A stretch of 50,393 nucleotides of DNA from an uncultured Eubacteriales bacterium (GTDB lineage: Bacteria > Bacillota > Clostridia > Oscillospirales > Oscillospiraceae). The notes below the pieces were generated by a model. That model ran no database searches. It was not told the origin of the DNA and worked only from the letters and a program-made list of their open reading frames with translations. Numbering within the stretch: the stretch's first letter is position 1; each line of letters opens with the position of its first letter. The DNA lies in assembly GCA_900316205.1 (NCBI GenBank), contig ONBX01000026.1, forward strand, positions 1 to 50,393, in the 5' to 3' direction. Positions 35,778-45,544 of the stretch are shown here, one piece after another. Both the position numbers and the translations under genes were made by a program.

Positions 35778-38700
35778 ATGGAGAGCATTTTGAACGCGCC
35801 CTATGTGGAAAACGAGAGGCTGGGCGCCTGCGGGGAGGCCACGGCAAGGCTCCTGCCGCCCAGGGGCGAGCTCCGCTCCCGGCGCCTGCTGTCCGTCATT
35901 CGAAGGGACCTGCGGGCGCTCCGCCGCTGCTGCGAGCTGCTGCAAAAAAAGACGGCAGCGGGAGCGGAGGTCCCCGCCGCCTGGGAATGGCTGCTGGACA
36001 ACGAATATCTGGCCCGGCGGGAGGCGATCAGCGCCGCAGGGGATCTTCGCGGCAACGACGCGCTCCGCAGTACGGCCGAGGGGCCGCTGATTCTGGCTCT
36101 GGCCCGCTCCCTGCTGCTGGCTGGGAAGGGCGAAGTCACCGAGGAGCGGGCCGCGCTCTTCCTCTCCGGCTTTCAGGCGGTCACGCCCCTGCGCCGGGCC
36201 GAGCTGAACCGCTTTCCCGCCGCCCTGCGCCTGGCCGTTCTGGAGGAATTGGCAGCCCTCTCCGGGGATCTCTCCCGCAGCAGCTCGCCCGAGGACTATG
36301 CCGAAGGCCTGGAGGTCCTTTTTACCACCCTGCGGCTCTTTTCCACCCTGGACATGGAGGAGCTGCTCACCGGGGCGGACCTTTGCCATGCCATCCTCTC
36401 CCGGGACCCGGCCGGGGTCTTCCCTCGCATGGACGCCGATAGCCGCCGGGACTATCTCTGCCGTCTGGAAAAGCTGGCCCGCCGTCGGGGGCAGGAGGAG
36501 CCCGCCTTTGCCGCCGCCCTGCTGCGGGAGGCGGAGGAGAAAAACCTGCATGTGGGCGAGCTTCTCTTTCCCCGACCCGGAGAAACGCCCGCCCGGCTCT
36601 GCACCGTCTTCACCCTGCTGCTGACCCTGGTGCTCAGCCTGCTGCTGGCTTTTTCCCGGGGAGGTCCCCTCTCCGCCATTCTGCTGCTGGTCCCCATCTG
36701 GCAGTTGGTGAAGGACGGGCTGGACCTGCTGCTCTCCCGCCTCTGCCCCAGGCGGCGTCTGCCCCGGATGGATCTGCGGAAGGGGGTACCCCCGGAGGGC
36801 CGGACTCTCTGCGTGATCTCCGCCCTCCTGACGGATGAGGCGGAGGCGCTGCGGCTCTGCCGCCGTATGGAGGAGCAGCGCATGGCCGCCCGCCGGGAGG
36901 GGCCGGAGCTGCTCTTCGGCCTGCTTGCTGACCTTCCCGAGGCCCCGGCGGAGACCGCGCCGGGAGACGCTGCCATCCTTCGGGCTGCCAGGGACGGGAT
37001 CGAGGCGCTGAACGCCCGATACGGCGGCGGCTTCTACCTCTTCACCCGGCCCCGGAGCTTTGACGGGCGGATCTGGACCGGCTTCGAGCGCAAGCGGGGC
37101 GCTCTGCTGGAGCTGGCCTTCCTCTGTGCCGGGGAAAAAAGCGCGCTCTCCGTCACCGGAGACCCGGCCCCGCTCCGGGGCGTCCGCTTCCTTCTCACCC
37201 TGGACAGCGACAGCGTGCTCAGTCCGGGGTCTGCCTCGGAGCTGATCGGAGCCATGCTCCATCCCATGAACCACCCCCGCTTCGATGAAAGGACCGGCCT
37301 TATCACCGCCGGCCACGGCGTGATCCAGCCCCGGCTCATCACCGAGCCGGAGAGTGCCCGGGCAACGGACTTTGCCCTGGTTTTTGCCGGGCCCGGCGGC
37401 AGCGATCCCTACGGCGGTCTCTGGGGGGAGGGAAACCAGGACGCCTTCGACAGCTGCGGCTTTGCGGGCAAGGGCATCCTGGACCTGCGGGCTCTGCTGC
37501 GCTGCACCGCCCGGCACATCCCGCCCGGGCGGGTGCTGAGTCACGACGCGGTGGAGGGAGCGATTCTGCGGGGCGGCTTCGTGGGTGAGGCCGAGTGTGC
37601 CGACCGCTTTCCCGCAAAGCCCCTGGCCTATTATAAGCGTCTGCACCGCTGGGTACGGGGGGACTGGCAGAATCTGTCCTTTGCCTTTTCTCGGGAGCTT
37701 CCCGAGGCGGCGCGGCGGCGCCTCCGGGAGAGCCTGCTGCGCAGCCTGTTGCCCCCGGCCACTCTCCTTGCCATCCTGGCTGGCTTCTTTCTCCCCGGCA
37801 GCCCCCTGGTCATCGCCGCCTGGGCGGCGCTGCTGGCTCTGCTGGACCGGCTGCTGCTGGCTTTTCTCACCGAAAGCAGACGCCGGGCAGGCCGGGAGCG
37901 GCGCTTCTCCCGGCTCCTCACCGGAATGGGCGGTGCCATCGTGCAAACCTTTCTGCGGCTCTGGCTGCTGCCCTACGAGGCCTGGATCTGCCTCTCGGCC
38001 CTGGTCACCGCCCTCTGGCGGATGACGGTCTCCCACAAAAAGCTGCTCCAGTGGCAGACTGCAGCCCAGGCCGAGCAGGTCCGGGGCGGGCTCCCGGCCC
38101 ATTGCCGCGCCTTTTTGCCCGCCGAGGCCCTGGGCCTTTTGTGCCTTCTCCTCTCCCCGGGGATTCTGGGCCGCTCGGCAGGGCTTTTGTGGCTCCTGTC
38201 CCCGGCTGCCGCCTACGCGCTGGCGCTCCCCGCCCGGAAAGAGCCGAGCCTCTCCACCGCCGACCGGGAGGAGCTGCGCTCCTTCGCGGAGCTGAGCTTT
38301 CGCTATTACCGGGACTTCTGCCGGGCGGAGGACCACTATCTCCCGCCGGATAACTTCCAGGAGCAGCCGCCGGTGGGTCTGGCTCATCGCAGCTCCCCCA
38401 CCAACATCGGCATGGCCATGGCGGCCGCCGTCTTGGCCGAGGCCATGGGCTTCTGTCCCAGAGACGAGGCTCTGACCCTCCTCTCCCGCATCACGGACAC
38501 GCTGGAGTGCATGCCCCGCTTCCGGGGGCATTTCTACAACTGGTACGACACCCACACACTCTCGCCCCTGCTGCCCGCGACGCTCTCCACCGTGGACAGC
38601 GGCAATCTCTGCGCCAGCCTCATCGCCGTGGAGCAGGCGCTGCTTTCCTGGGGTGAGGAGGCGCTGGCTGCGCGGCTCCGGCGGCTCTCGCAGGAGATGG

Positions 38701-41700
38701 ACTTTTCCTTTCTCCTGGACCCCGGGCGTGATCTTTTCTATATCTCCTATGACACCGAGCAGAACCGGGGCACCGGCGGATGGTACGATCTGCTGGCAAG
38801 CGAGGCCATGCTCACAAGCTATCTGGCCGTGGCCAGGGGCCAGGCGCCCCTGAAGCACTGGAAAAAGCTTGGCCGGGGCCTGCTGCAGAAGGACGGCTAC
38901 CGCGGCCTTGCCAGCTGGACCGGCACCATGTTCGAGTATCTGATGCCCGCGTTGTTCCTGCCTCCGGTGCCCGGGAGCCTCCTGCAGGAGAGCGCTCGCT
39001 TCTGCCTCTATGTGCAGAAGCGCCGCCGCTTTCCGGGCAAGCCCTGGGGCATCTCCGAGAGTGCCTATTACGCGCTGGACGCCGCTCTCAGCTACCGCTA
39101 CAAGGCCAGCGGCTGCGCCGAGCTTGCCCTGAAGCGGGGCCAGGACGAGGACCTGGTCACCGCGCCCTACGCCGCCTTTCTGGCCCTGGCGGTGGACCCG
39201 GGGGCCGCGGTGCAGGACCTGCGCCTTTTCCGCCGCTGTGGGGCTCTGGGTCCCCAGGGCTTTTATGACGCGGTGGACTTCACCCCCTCCCGGTGCCGGG
39301 AGGAGGAGGGACAGGTGGTCCGCTGCACCATGGCCCATCACGTGGGCATGAGTGTGGCTGCGGCGGCAAACTGCCTCTGTGACGGACTGCTGCGAAAGCT
39401 CTTTTTCCGGGATCCCGCCATGGCAGCCCATCTCCCCCTGCTGCAGGAGCGCATGCCCCAGGGGGCGGCGGTGCTGCGCCGGGATCTGAGTCCTGCGCCG
39501 GAGAAGCCGCCCCGGGACCCGGAGCGCTTCTGGTCCGTCTCCGGCGGGCCGGAGGACGGGGAGGAGCGGCGCTGCATGCTTTCCAACGGTGCCTATGAGC
39601 TTTTGCTCCACCGGGACGGGCGCAGCTGCGCCCAGTACCGGGGCCTCACGGTCTACGGACGGCCCGGGCTGGAGGAGGGCAGCCCCCTTCTCCGCCTGTT
39701 CTGGCAAGGCAGGGAGCAGCCCGGCCAGGACAAGGCCCAGCGCTGGGAGCTCTCGGAGAGCCGGGGGCTCTGGTCCCGGGAGACGGACGCGCTCCTCTGC
39801 CGGGAGGAGAGATCCCTCCCCTCCGGCCAGATCGGGGAGCGATGGAGCCTGCATCTGCACGCCCTGGAGGCGGGAGAAGGCGAGCTCCGTCTGGAGCTTG
39901 TCCCCGTTCTCTCCCGTCTGCGGGACCGTGACGCCCACCCGGCCTACTGGGCCACGGGCATCGAGGCGGAGACGGTGGGGACGGACGCCCTTCTGCTGCA
40001 CCGGCTCCGCCGTGGTGCCGTTCCCTCCCTCTGGCTCTGTCTGAGAACGGAGGGGAGCGCTGTCCGGTCCTTCGACGGCTCCGCCCGTCTTTCGCTGTCC
40101 TTCACGCTGGAGGCCGGAGAGACGCAGGAGCTGCGCCTGGCCCTCTGCCTGGGGGAAAGCCGGGAGTCCGCCCTGGAGGGGGCTGCCCGGATCCTGCAGG
40201 ACCCCGGACGGGCCGACCTGGTGGGCGCCCTGGCCCAGCGCCTGGAGATGACCGGCACGGAGCTGGGCAAGGCCATGGCCCTGCTGCAGCTGCTGTACCG
40301 GCCCCTGTACGCCGCCTCGCCCCGGCGGGAGCTCTGGCCCTGGGGCATCTCCGGGGATCTGCCGCTGCTGCTCTGCGACGGGCGCTCGGCGGAGGCCCTG
40401 CCCCTGCTGCGGCGCTATCTGCTGTTGAAAAGCTGCGGCCGGGAATCTGATCTGATCTATCTCAGCGATGAGCAGGGGGAATACCGCCAGCCCCTGCGCC
40501 GGGAAGTCAGCCGCCTGCTCTCCGGCTGGGGACTGGAGGCCCTGCTGGATACGCCGGGCGGCGTCCACTTTGTCCCCCTCGCCGCCCGGGAGTCCCTGCT
40601 GAGCCGGGCCTGCTTCTGTCCCGGCGAGACCCTGTGGCGCTTTCCGCCTCTGACTCCGCCCCGGCTGAGCGGTCCGCGGCAAAGGGGCAGTCTCCCCCGC
40701 TTTTCCTTCGAGGAGGCGTGTTTCTCCTTCGAAACGCCGTCACTCCCCGCCCGGGTCTGGCAGCTGCCCCTCTCCAACGGGCGCCTGGGTGCCATCGCCG
40801 CTGACTGCGGTCCCGCCGCTCTCTGGCTGGATAACGCCCGGGAGCTGCCCCTTACGGTCCCCATGGAGGATCCCCGGGCGGCCCAGCCGCCGGAGCTTCT
40901 CTGGGCGGAGATGGAGGATGGGCCGGTGAGCCTCTTTGCTGCGGAGGACGGGCACCCCTGCCGCGTCTCCTTCGCCCCGGGCCATGCCCGCTGGGAGAAG
41001 GAGCTTCCCGGGCGCAGGGTGGTGACGGAACTTTTCCTTCCCCCCTGGCAGAACGCCCGGCTCCTGCTGATTCGCGGGGCGGAGGGGCTGGATCTGCGCT
41101 GGCAGCTGCGGCCCCTGCTCTCCCCCACGGATGCCTCCTCCCTGCGCTGCCGCTATTCCGAGGGTCTCTTCCGGGCGGAAAACCCGGAGAGTGGCCGGGA
41201 GGGACTCCTCTTTCTCGCGGGATGCAGCGTGCCCTGCCGCTGCCGCACGGACTTCACGCCCCCCGCCATGCTGCTGCAGCTGCAGGCGGAGGAGCTTACG
41301 GTGCTGGGCTGCGGCTGCTGCACGGAGGCGGAGCTGCGCCAGCTCCTGCGCCCCGGTGCCGCCCTCTCCGCCCTGGCAGACGTCCGCTCCCAGTGGCAGC
41401 GGCTGCTGGGCCAGCGGCCCCGAGAAACGGGCCTCCCCGCCCTGGACCGGCTCCTCTATCCCTGGGCGATCTATCAGGTGCTCGCCTGCCGTCTCATGGG
41501 CCGGGCCAGCCTCTATCAGCGGGGCGGCGCCTATGGCTTCCGGGACCAGCTGCAGGACGCGGTGAATCTCCTGGGTCTGGATGCAAGCTACGCCCGGGAG
41601 CGGATCCTTGACGCCTGCCGCCACCAGTACGAGGAGGGAGACGTGATGCACTGGTGGCATCCCCTGCCGGAGGGAGACAGAGGTCTCCGCAGTCGCTGCA

Positions 41701-42659
41701 GCGATGATCTGCTCTGGCTGCCCTGGGCTCTCTGCGCCTATGTGGAGGCCACCGGGGATCTGGGCATCTGCGCCCGCTCGGAGCCCTGGCTTTCCTCCCC
41801 GCCTCTCAGGGAGAGCGAGCATGACCGCTATGAGTCCGCCTCCCCCAACCGCTCCGGCACGGTGCTGCAGCACGCCAGGGCCGCCCTGGAATGCTGCCTT
41901 GCCCGGGGCTTCGGCCCCCACGGCCTGCCCTTCTTCGGAAGCGGGGACTGGAACGACGCCATAGATGAGGCGGAGGGGGAGAGCGCCTGGCTGGGCTGGT
42001 TCCTCTCCGGCTGCGCCCTGGACTTTTCCGCCCTGCTGGAACGGCTTGGCGAGCCTGACACCCTGCGCTATCGCAGCATCGCCGAGCAGGCGGGCCGGGC
42101 CGCGGAGCAAAGCTTCAACGGCAGCTTTTACCGCCGGGGCTATTGGCCGGACGGCGAGCCTCTGGGCGGGGATGGGCGCATCGACCTGCTGCCCCAGGCC
42201 TTCGCCGCCATGAGTCCCTTTTCGGATCCTCTCCACGCCGAGACGGCCCTGGACGAGGCCATCCGCCGCCTGGCGGACCGGGAGCACGGCCTGGTAAAAC
42301 TCTTTGACCCGCCCTTTTCCCAGGACGAGCGCCGCCCCGGCAGCATCACCGGCTACGGCAGAGGCGTCCGGGAAAACGGCGGACAATATACCCACGGTGC
42401 CCTTTGGCTGGCCCTGGCCTGCCTGCGCCGGGGACGCAGGAAAGACGGACTTGCCCTTTTGCAGCTTCTCTCCCCCGGCTATGAGCGGCGGGACCTGGCC
42501 CGCTACGAGGCGGAGCCCTTCGTGCTCCCGGCGGACATCTCCTCCGCCCCCGGTCGGGAGGGGGAGGCGGGCTGGACCTGGTACACCGGCTCCGCCGGCT
42601 GGTTCTTCCGCATCCTCACCGAGGAGATTATCGAGCCGGAGAATAATACTAACACCTAA
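35778..42659 (+). CDS. Cyclic beta-glucan synthase-like protein (GT84 + glucoamylase-like + GH94)
   Basis: A 2293-aa membrane enzyme resembling NdvB/Cgs, which polymerises UDP-glucose into beta-1,2-glucan, releases it as a ring and trims it with a phosphorylase domain. Hydrophobic helices at about 275-320 flank the glycosyltransferase part, which has T-L-D-S-D-S (Asp476-x-Asp478), S-H-D-A-V-E-G (about 592) and R-L-H-R-W-V-R-G-D-W-Q (about 620). More helices follow (about 655-820). A glucoamylase-like domain (about 830-1230, H-R-S-S-P-T-N-I-G-M and G-T-G-G-W-Y-D-L-L-A-S-E) comes next. The GH94-like C-terminus has G-S-G-D-W-N-D-A-I at 2054-2062, the catalytic-acid motif. It is about 500 residues shorter than proteobacterial NdvB. 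CAAGGAGGAT ribosome site. Its last residues lie in a small inverted-repeat element. Confidence 0.9.
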   Translation: MESILNAPYVENERLGACGEATARLLPPRGELRSRRLLSVIRRDLRALRRCCELLQKKTAAGAEVPAAWEWLLDNEYLARREAISAAGDLRGNDALRSTAEGPLILALARSLLLAGKGEVTEERAALFLSGFQAVTPLRRAELNRFPAALRLAVLEELAALSGDLSRSSSPEDYAEGLEVLFTTLRLFSTLDMEELLTGADLCHAILSRDPAGVFPRMDADSRRDYLCRLEKLARRRGQEEPAFAAALLREAEEKNLHVGELLFPRPGETPARLCTVFTLLLTLVLSLLLAFSRGGPLSAILLLVPIWQLVKDGLDLLLSRLCPRRRLPRMDLRKGVPPEGRTLCVISALLTDEAEALRLCRRMEEQRMAARREGPELLFGLLADLPEAPAETAPGDAAILRAARDGIEALNARYGGGFYLFTRPRSFDGRIWTGFERKRGALLELAFLCAGEKSALSVTGDPAPLRGVRFLLTLDSDSVLSPGSASELIGAMLHPMNHPRFDERTGLITAGHGVIQPRLITEPESARATDFALVFAGPGGSDPYGGLWGEGNQDAFDSCGFAGKGILDLRALLRCTARHIPPGRVLSHDAVEGAILRGGFVGEAECADRFPAKPLAYYKRLHRWVRGDWQNLSFAFSRELPEAARRRLRESLLRSLLPPATLLAILAGFFLPGSPLVIAAWAALLALLDRLLLAFLTESRRRAGRERRFSRLLTGMGGAIVQTFLRLWLLPYEAWICLSALVTALWRMTVSHKKLLQWQTAAQAEQVRGGLPAHCRAFLPAEALGLLCLLLSPGILGRSAGLLWLLSPAAAYALALPARKEPSLSTADREELRSFAELSFRYYRDFCRAEDHYLPPDNFQEQPPVGLAHRSSPTNIGMAMAAAVLAEAMGFCPRDEALTLLSRITDTLECMPRFRGHFYNWYDTHTLSPLLPATLSTVDSGNLCASLIAVEQALLSWGEEALAARLRRLSQEMDFSFLLDPGRDLFYISYDTEQNRGTGGWYDLLASEAMLTSYLAVARGQAPLKHWKKLGRGLLQKDGYRGLASWTGTMFEYLMPALFLPPVPGSLLQESARFCLYVQKRRRFPGKPWGISESAYYALDAALSYRYKASGCAELALKRGQDEDLVTAPYAAFLALAVDPGAAVQDLRLFRRCGALGPQGFYDAVDFTPSRCREEEGQVVRCTMAHHVGMSVAAAANCLCDGLLRKLFFRDPAMAAHLPLLQERMPQGAAVLRRDLSPAPEKPPRDPERFWSVSGGPEDGEERRCMLSNGAYELLLHRDGRSCAQYRGLTVYGRPGLEEGSPLLRLFWQGREQPGQDKAQRWELSESRGLWSRETDALLCREERSLPSGQIGERWSLHLHALEAGEGELRLELVPVLSRLRDRDAHPAYWATGIEAETVGTDALLLHRLRRGAVPSLWLCLRTEGSAVRSFDGSARLSLSFTLEAGETQELRLALCLGESRESALEGAARILQDPGRADLVGALAQRLEMTGTELGKAMALLQLLYRPLYAASPRRELWPWGISGDLPLLLCDGRSAEALPLLRRYLLLKSCGRESDLIYLSDEQGEYRQPLRREVSRLLSGWGLEALLDTPGGVHFVPLAARESLLSRACFCPGETLWRFPPLTPPRLSGPRQRGSLPRFSFEEACFSFETPSLPARVWQLPLSNGRLGAIAADCGPAALWLDNARELPLTVPMEDPRAAQPPELLWAEMEDGPVSLFAAEDGHPCRVSFAPGHARWEKELPGRRVVTELFLPPWQNARLLLIRGAEGLDLRWQLRPLLSPTDASSLRCRYSEGLFRAENPESGREGLLFLAGCSVPCRCRTDFTPPAMLLQLQAEELTVLGCGCCTEAELRQLLRPGAALSALADVRSQWQRLLGQRPRETGLPALDRLLYPWAIYQVLACRLMGRASLYQRGGAYGFRDQLQDAVNLLGLDASYARERILDACRHQYEEGDVMHWWHPLPEGDRGLRSRCSDDLLWLPWALCAYVEATGDLGICARSEPWLSSPPLRESEHDRYESASPNRSGTVLQHARAALECCLARGFGPHGLPFFGSGDWNDAIDEAEGESAWLGWFLSGCALDFSALLERLGEPDTLRYRSIAEQAGRAAEQSFNGSFYRRGYWPDGEPLGGDGRIDLLPQAFAAMSPFSDPLHAETALDEAIRRLADREHGLVKLFDPPFSQDERRPGSITGYGRGVRENGGQYTHGALWLALACLRRGRRKDGLALLQLLSPGYERRDLARYEAEPFVLPADISSAPGREGEAGWTWYTGSAGWFFRILTEEIIEPENNTNT

Positions 42660-42838
42660 TAGAAATCTTTGATTCTTTCCGGTCAGAATTGCGCCATGCT
42701 TCGTTGCTTCCCTTGACCATATATCTCCATTATGCTCTGCGGGAACCATATATCTCCATTATGCTCTGCGGGAAGCGCCTCGCCTGTCACAATTCTGCCT
42801 CGGAAATCTTTCTAAAGCTTTCTATCAGGTATTAGTAT
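42646..42838. mobile_element. Small inverted-repeat element (MITE-like), copy 1
   Basis: Terminal inverted repeats of about 17 bp (ATACTAACACCTAATAG and ATACTAATACCTGATAG) bracket 193 bp without coding capacity. The second copy is at 49917-50079. Both can be read as ending in CTAA...TTAG flanked by TA, as in IS630/mariner-type transposition (inference). This copy has an internal 29-bp tandem duplication (42716-42744 and 42745-42773). It overlaps the final five codons of the glucan synthase gene. Confidence 0.75.
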
Positions 42839-42860
42839 AAAGTCTGTATTCCTTCGCGTT

Positions 42861-42919
42861 TCTCTCTTCACTCTTCACTTTTCTCTCTTCACTCTTCACT
42901 TTTCCCTCTTCACTCTTCG
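42861..42919. repeat. Three short tandem repeats of a CTCTTCACTCTTCACTTTT unit
   Basis: A period of about 21 bp, three units, the last truncated. A similar TCTCTTCACTCTTTCC tract is at about 33702-33717. Such pyrimidine-rich tandem units are a known low-complexity intergenic feature. Confidence 0.75.
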
Positions 42920-42937
42920 GAAATGTCGTGATATAAT
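42909..42937 (+). promoter_or_regulatory. Promoter of the yfmF-yfmH-lgt operon
   Basis: TTCACT, 17-bp spacer, extended TGA-TATAAT, 28 bp before the ATG. The -35 box is contributed by the last tandem repeat unit. Confidence 0.8.
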
Positions 42938-42965
42938 GATACGATAAAAAATGTGGAGGTGCCCC

Positions 42966-44276
42966 ATGGAGCTGACAAGGACCGAGATCCTCCCCGGCGT
43001 GTGGCTGAACGCCCTGCACACGGAGAAATTCAAGACCGCCTGCCTGAGCCTGAGCCTGCTGACCCAGCTGACGCGGGAAACCGCGTCCATGAACGCCTTG
43101 ATCCCCTATGTCCTGCGCCGGGGCACCACCCGCTACCCGGACATGGAGGCTCTCTCCGCCCGGATGGACGAGCTGTACGGCGCCGCGGTGGAGCCAGTGG
43201 TGCGCCGCATCGGCGAGATCCAGTGCCTGGGCTTCTACGCCAGCATCCCGGAGGGGGACTTTCTCCCCGGCGGCAAGGGCGTGCTGCATGAGGTCTGCGA
43301 GCTGTTGGGAAGTCTGCTGCTCTCCCCCGCCACCAGGGGCGGCCTGCTCCTGCCCCAGTATGTGGACAGCGAAAAGGAAAAGCTGCTGGAGGCCATCCGC
43401 AGCCGGGTAAATGACAAGCGCAGCTACGCTCTCATGCGCTGCGTGGAGGAGATGTGCTGCTACGAGGATTTCGCCGTGGGCCGTCTGGGCAGCGAGAGTG
43501 CGTGCGAAAACATCAACTACAAAAAGCTCACCCGCCAGTACCACAGCCTGCTGCAGCAGAGTCCGGTGGAGATCTTCTACTGCGGCCGGGCCACCGAGCG
43601 TGAGGTCCGGGCCTGCCTGCGGGACGCGCTCATCACCCTGCCAAGGGGCGAGATCGATACTGAGATCGGCACCGACCTGCGCATGAACGCCCTGGAAGAG
43701 ACGCCCCGCTTCACGGAAGAGGCTCTGAACGTGAACCAGGGGCAGCTCTGCATCGGCTGGCGGCTGGGTGAGTGCATGGAGGATCCGGACCTGGCCTCTC
43801 TTCTGGTCTTCAACGCCGTCTTCGGCGCGGGCACCAGCTCCAAGCTCTTTCAGAACGTGCGGGAGAAGCTGCAGCTCTGCTATTTCGCCGGGTCCCTGGT
43901 GGATGTGCACAAGGGTCTGCTGCTGGTGTCCGCAGGCATTGATTTTGACAAGCTGGACGCCGCCCGGGACGAGATCTTCTCTCAGCTGGATTCGATGAAG
44001 CGGGGTGAGATCAGCGCCGAGGAGCTTGCCGCCGCCAAGGCGGGCATCGCCTCGGACCTGCGCGCCATGACCGACAGCCAGGGCGAGCTGGAAGGCTTCC
44101 TCCTCTCTCAGACCCTGGACGGGCTGGATTACGGTCCTTTGGAGCTGGCCGCTCTGGTGGAGGAGGTGACGGCGGAGGAGATCTCCGCCATCGCCCGCAG
44201 CACCGAATGCGACCAGATCTACTTTCTGAAGAAAGACGAAGAAGAAACCGAGGAACAAGAACAAGATGGAGAGTAA
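42966..44276 (+). CDS. yfmF: M16-family peptidase-like protein, inactive subunit (YfmF type)
   Basis: A 436-aa protein with the M16 fold but no HxxEH zinc motif; the equivalent region reads L-R-R-G-T-T-R-Y-P-D. The pattern A-L-x-P-Y-V-L-R-R-G-T-x-x-Y-P-x-M-x-x-L-x-x-x-L-D-x-L-Y-G-A is typical of YfmF. The family works as a heterodimer with the zinc-bearing YfmH encoded next, with which it overlaps by 11 nt. In Bacillus relatives these process signalling or bacteriocin peptides; the substrate here is unknown. The ATG at 42966 follows TGGAGGTG. Confidence 0.88.
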   Translation: MELTRTEILPGVWLNALHTEKFKTACLSLSLLTQLTRETASMNALIPYVLRRGTTRYPDMEALSARMDELYGAAVEPVVRRIGEIQCLGFYASIPEGDFLPGGKGVLHEVCELLGSLLLSPATRGGLLLPQYVDSEKEKLLEAIRSRVNDKRSYALMRCVEEMCCYEDFAVGRLGSESACENINYKKLTRQYHSLLQQSPVEIFYCGRATEREVRACLRDALITLPRGEIDTEIGTDLRMNALEETPRFTEEALNVNQGQLCIGWRLGECMEDPDLASLLVFNAVFGAGTSSKLFQNVREKLQLCYFAGSLVDVHKGLLLVSAGIDFDKLDAARDEIFSQLDSMKRGEISAEELAAAKAGIASDLRAMTDSQGELEGFLLSQTLDGLDYGPLELAALVEEVTAEEISAIARSTECDQIYFLKKDEEETEEQEQDGE

Positions 44277-45543
44277 ATCCTATTCCGCCATCGGCGAGAC
44301 CCTGTACAGCGAGACCCTGCCCAACGGTCTGCGCCTGCGCATTGTGCCCAAGCCCGGCTTTCGCAGCCGCTACGCGGTCTTCGCCGCCAACTACGGCGGC
44401 GCCCACCGGCGCTTTTTCCTGGACGGGCAGCCCATGGAGGCGCCCGCCGGCGTGGCCCACTATCTGGAGCACAAGATGTTCGACCTGCCCGGGGGCGACA
44501 ACGCCCTGGACGTGCTGAGCGCCAACGGCGCCGACCCCAACGCCTTCACCGCCTCGGGCCTCACCTGCTACTATTTCCAGTGCACCGAGCACTTTGAGGA
44601 GAATCTGCGTCTGCTGCTGCACTTTGTCTCCACCCCCTATTTCACGGCGGAGACCGTGCAGAAGGAACAGGGCATCATCGCCCAGGAGATCCAGATGGGC
44701 GAGGACAGCCCCGGCAGCGCCGTCTATCACACGCTGCTGCGCCAGCTCTACGCCGCCCATCCCATCCGGGACAAGGTGGTGGGCACCCTGGACAGCATCA
44801 AGGAGATCACCGCCGAGACCCTCTATGCCTGCCACAAGGTCTTCTACGCTCCCGGCAACATGTGCCTTTGTGTGGAGGGCGACGTGGACCCGGAGGAGAT
44901 CGCCCGCATCGCCCGGGAGGCCCTGGGAGACGGGGGCGAGAGCCTGCCCCGGGCGGATTTCGGGCCGGAGGAGTCTCCCCTGCCGGTGGAAAAGCTCCAT
45001 CGGCAGCAGATGGATGTCTCCGCGCCCCAGTTCCTCATCGGTGCCAAGCTCAGCCCTCCCGGCTCGGGCGAAGAGGCCCTGCGGGAGCGTCTGGTCTCCT
45101 CCCTGGCCCTGCGCCTGCTGGTAGGCGCAAGCTCCGATTTCTATAACCGGCTCTACGCCACCGGGCTGTTGAACCGGGATTTTGACGCCGAGGTGGACTT
45201 CTCCGCCGGCACCGGCACCCTGCTCATCGGCGGGGAGAGTCCGGACCCCGAGGCTGTGCTGCGAGCGCTCACGGAGGAGCTGCGGCGCATCGACGAGCAG
45301 GGTCTGGACCCCCAGCGCTTCGAGCGGGCCAAGCGGGCCTCCCTGGGCGCCCGTCTCCGGGGTCTGGAGGATTTCGAGAGCGTGTGCATCGCCCTGGCGG
45401 AGAGCCTGTTCGAGGGCTGCTGCGCCCTGGACGCCACGGAGCTGCTGCAGAGCGTGACGAAGGCCGAGTGCGAGGACTTTCTCCGCCGTGAGCTGCGGGA
45501 GGAGAAGCTGGCCCTCTCCGTCATCGAACCGAGGAGGACCTGA
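44266..45543 (+). CDS. yfmH: M16-family zinc peptidase (YfmH type)
   Basis: A 425-aa catalytic partner of YfmF. The inverted zinc motif H-Y-L-E-H is at residues 65-69 (His65, Glu68, His69), and the third ligand is expected in the I-I-A-Q-E-I motif near residue 145. The region L-S-A-N-G-A-D-P-N-A-F-T-A-S-G-L-T-C-Y-Y-F follows the zinc site as in the family. Cytoplasmic. Encoded in an overlapping pair with yfmF and directly before lgt. Confidence 0.92.
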   Translation: MESKSYSAIGETLYSETLPNGLRLRIVPKPGFRSRYAVFAANYGGAHRRFFLDGQPMEAPAGVAHYLEHKMFDLPGGDNALDVLSANGADPNAFTASGLTCYYFQCTEHFEENLRLLLHFVSTPYFTAETVQKEQGIIAQEIQMGEDSPGSAVYHTLLRQLYAAHPIRDKVVGTLDSIKEITAETLYACHKVFYAPGNMCLCVEGDVDPEEIARIAREALGDGGESLPRADFGPEESPLPVEKLHRQQMDVSAPQFLIGAKLSPPGSGEEALRERLVSSLALRLLVGASSDFYNRLYATGLLNRDFDAEVDFSAGTGTLLIGGESPDPEAVLRALTEELRRIDEQGLDPQRFERAKRASLGARLRGLEDFESVCIALAESLFEGCCALDATELLQSVTKAECEDFLRRELREEKLALSVIEPRRT

Positions 45544-45544
45544 T

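Noticed and set aside
35742-40682. A 1646-codon open frame on the minus strand, antisense to the glucan synthase gene
   Set aside because: It mirrors the codon pattern of the real plus-strand gene in GC-rich DNA, its product is Gln/Gly/Pro-rich low complexity, and it has no ribosome site or promoter. It is a shadow frame.
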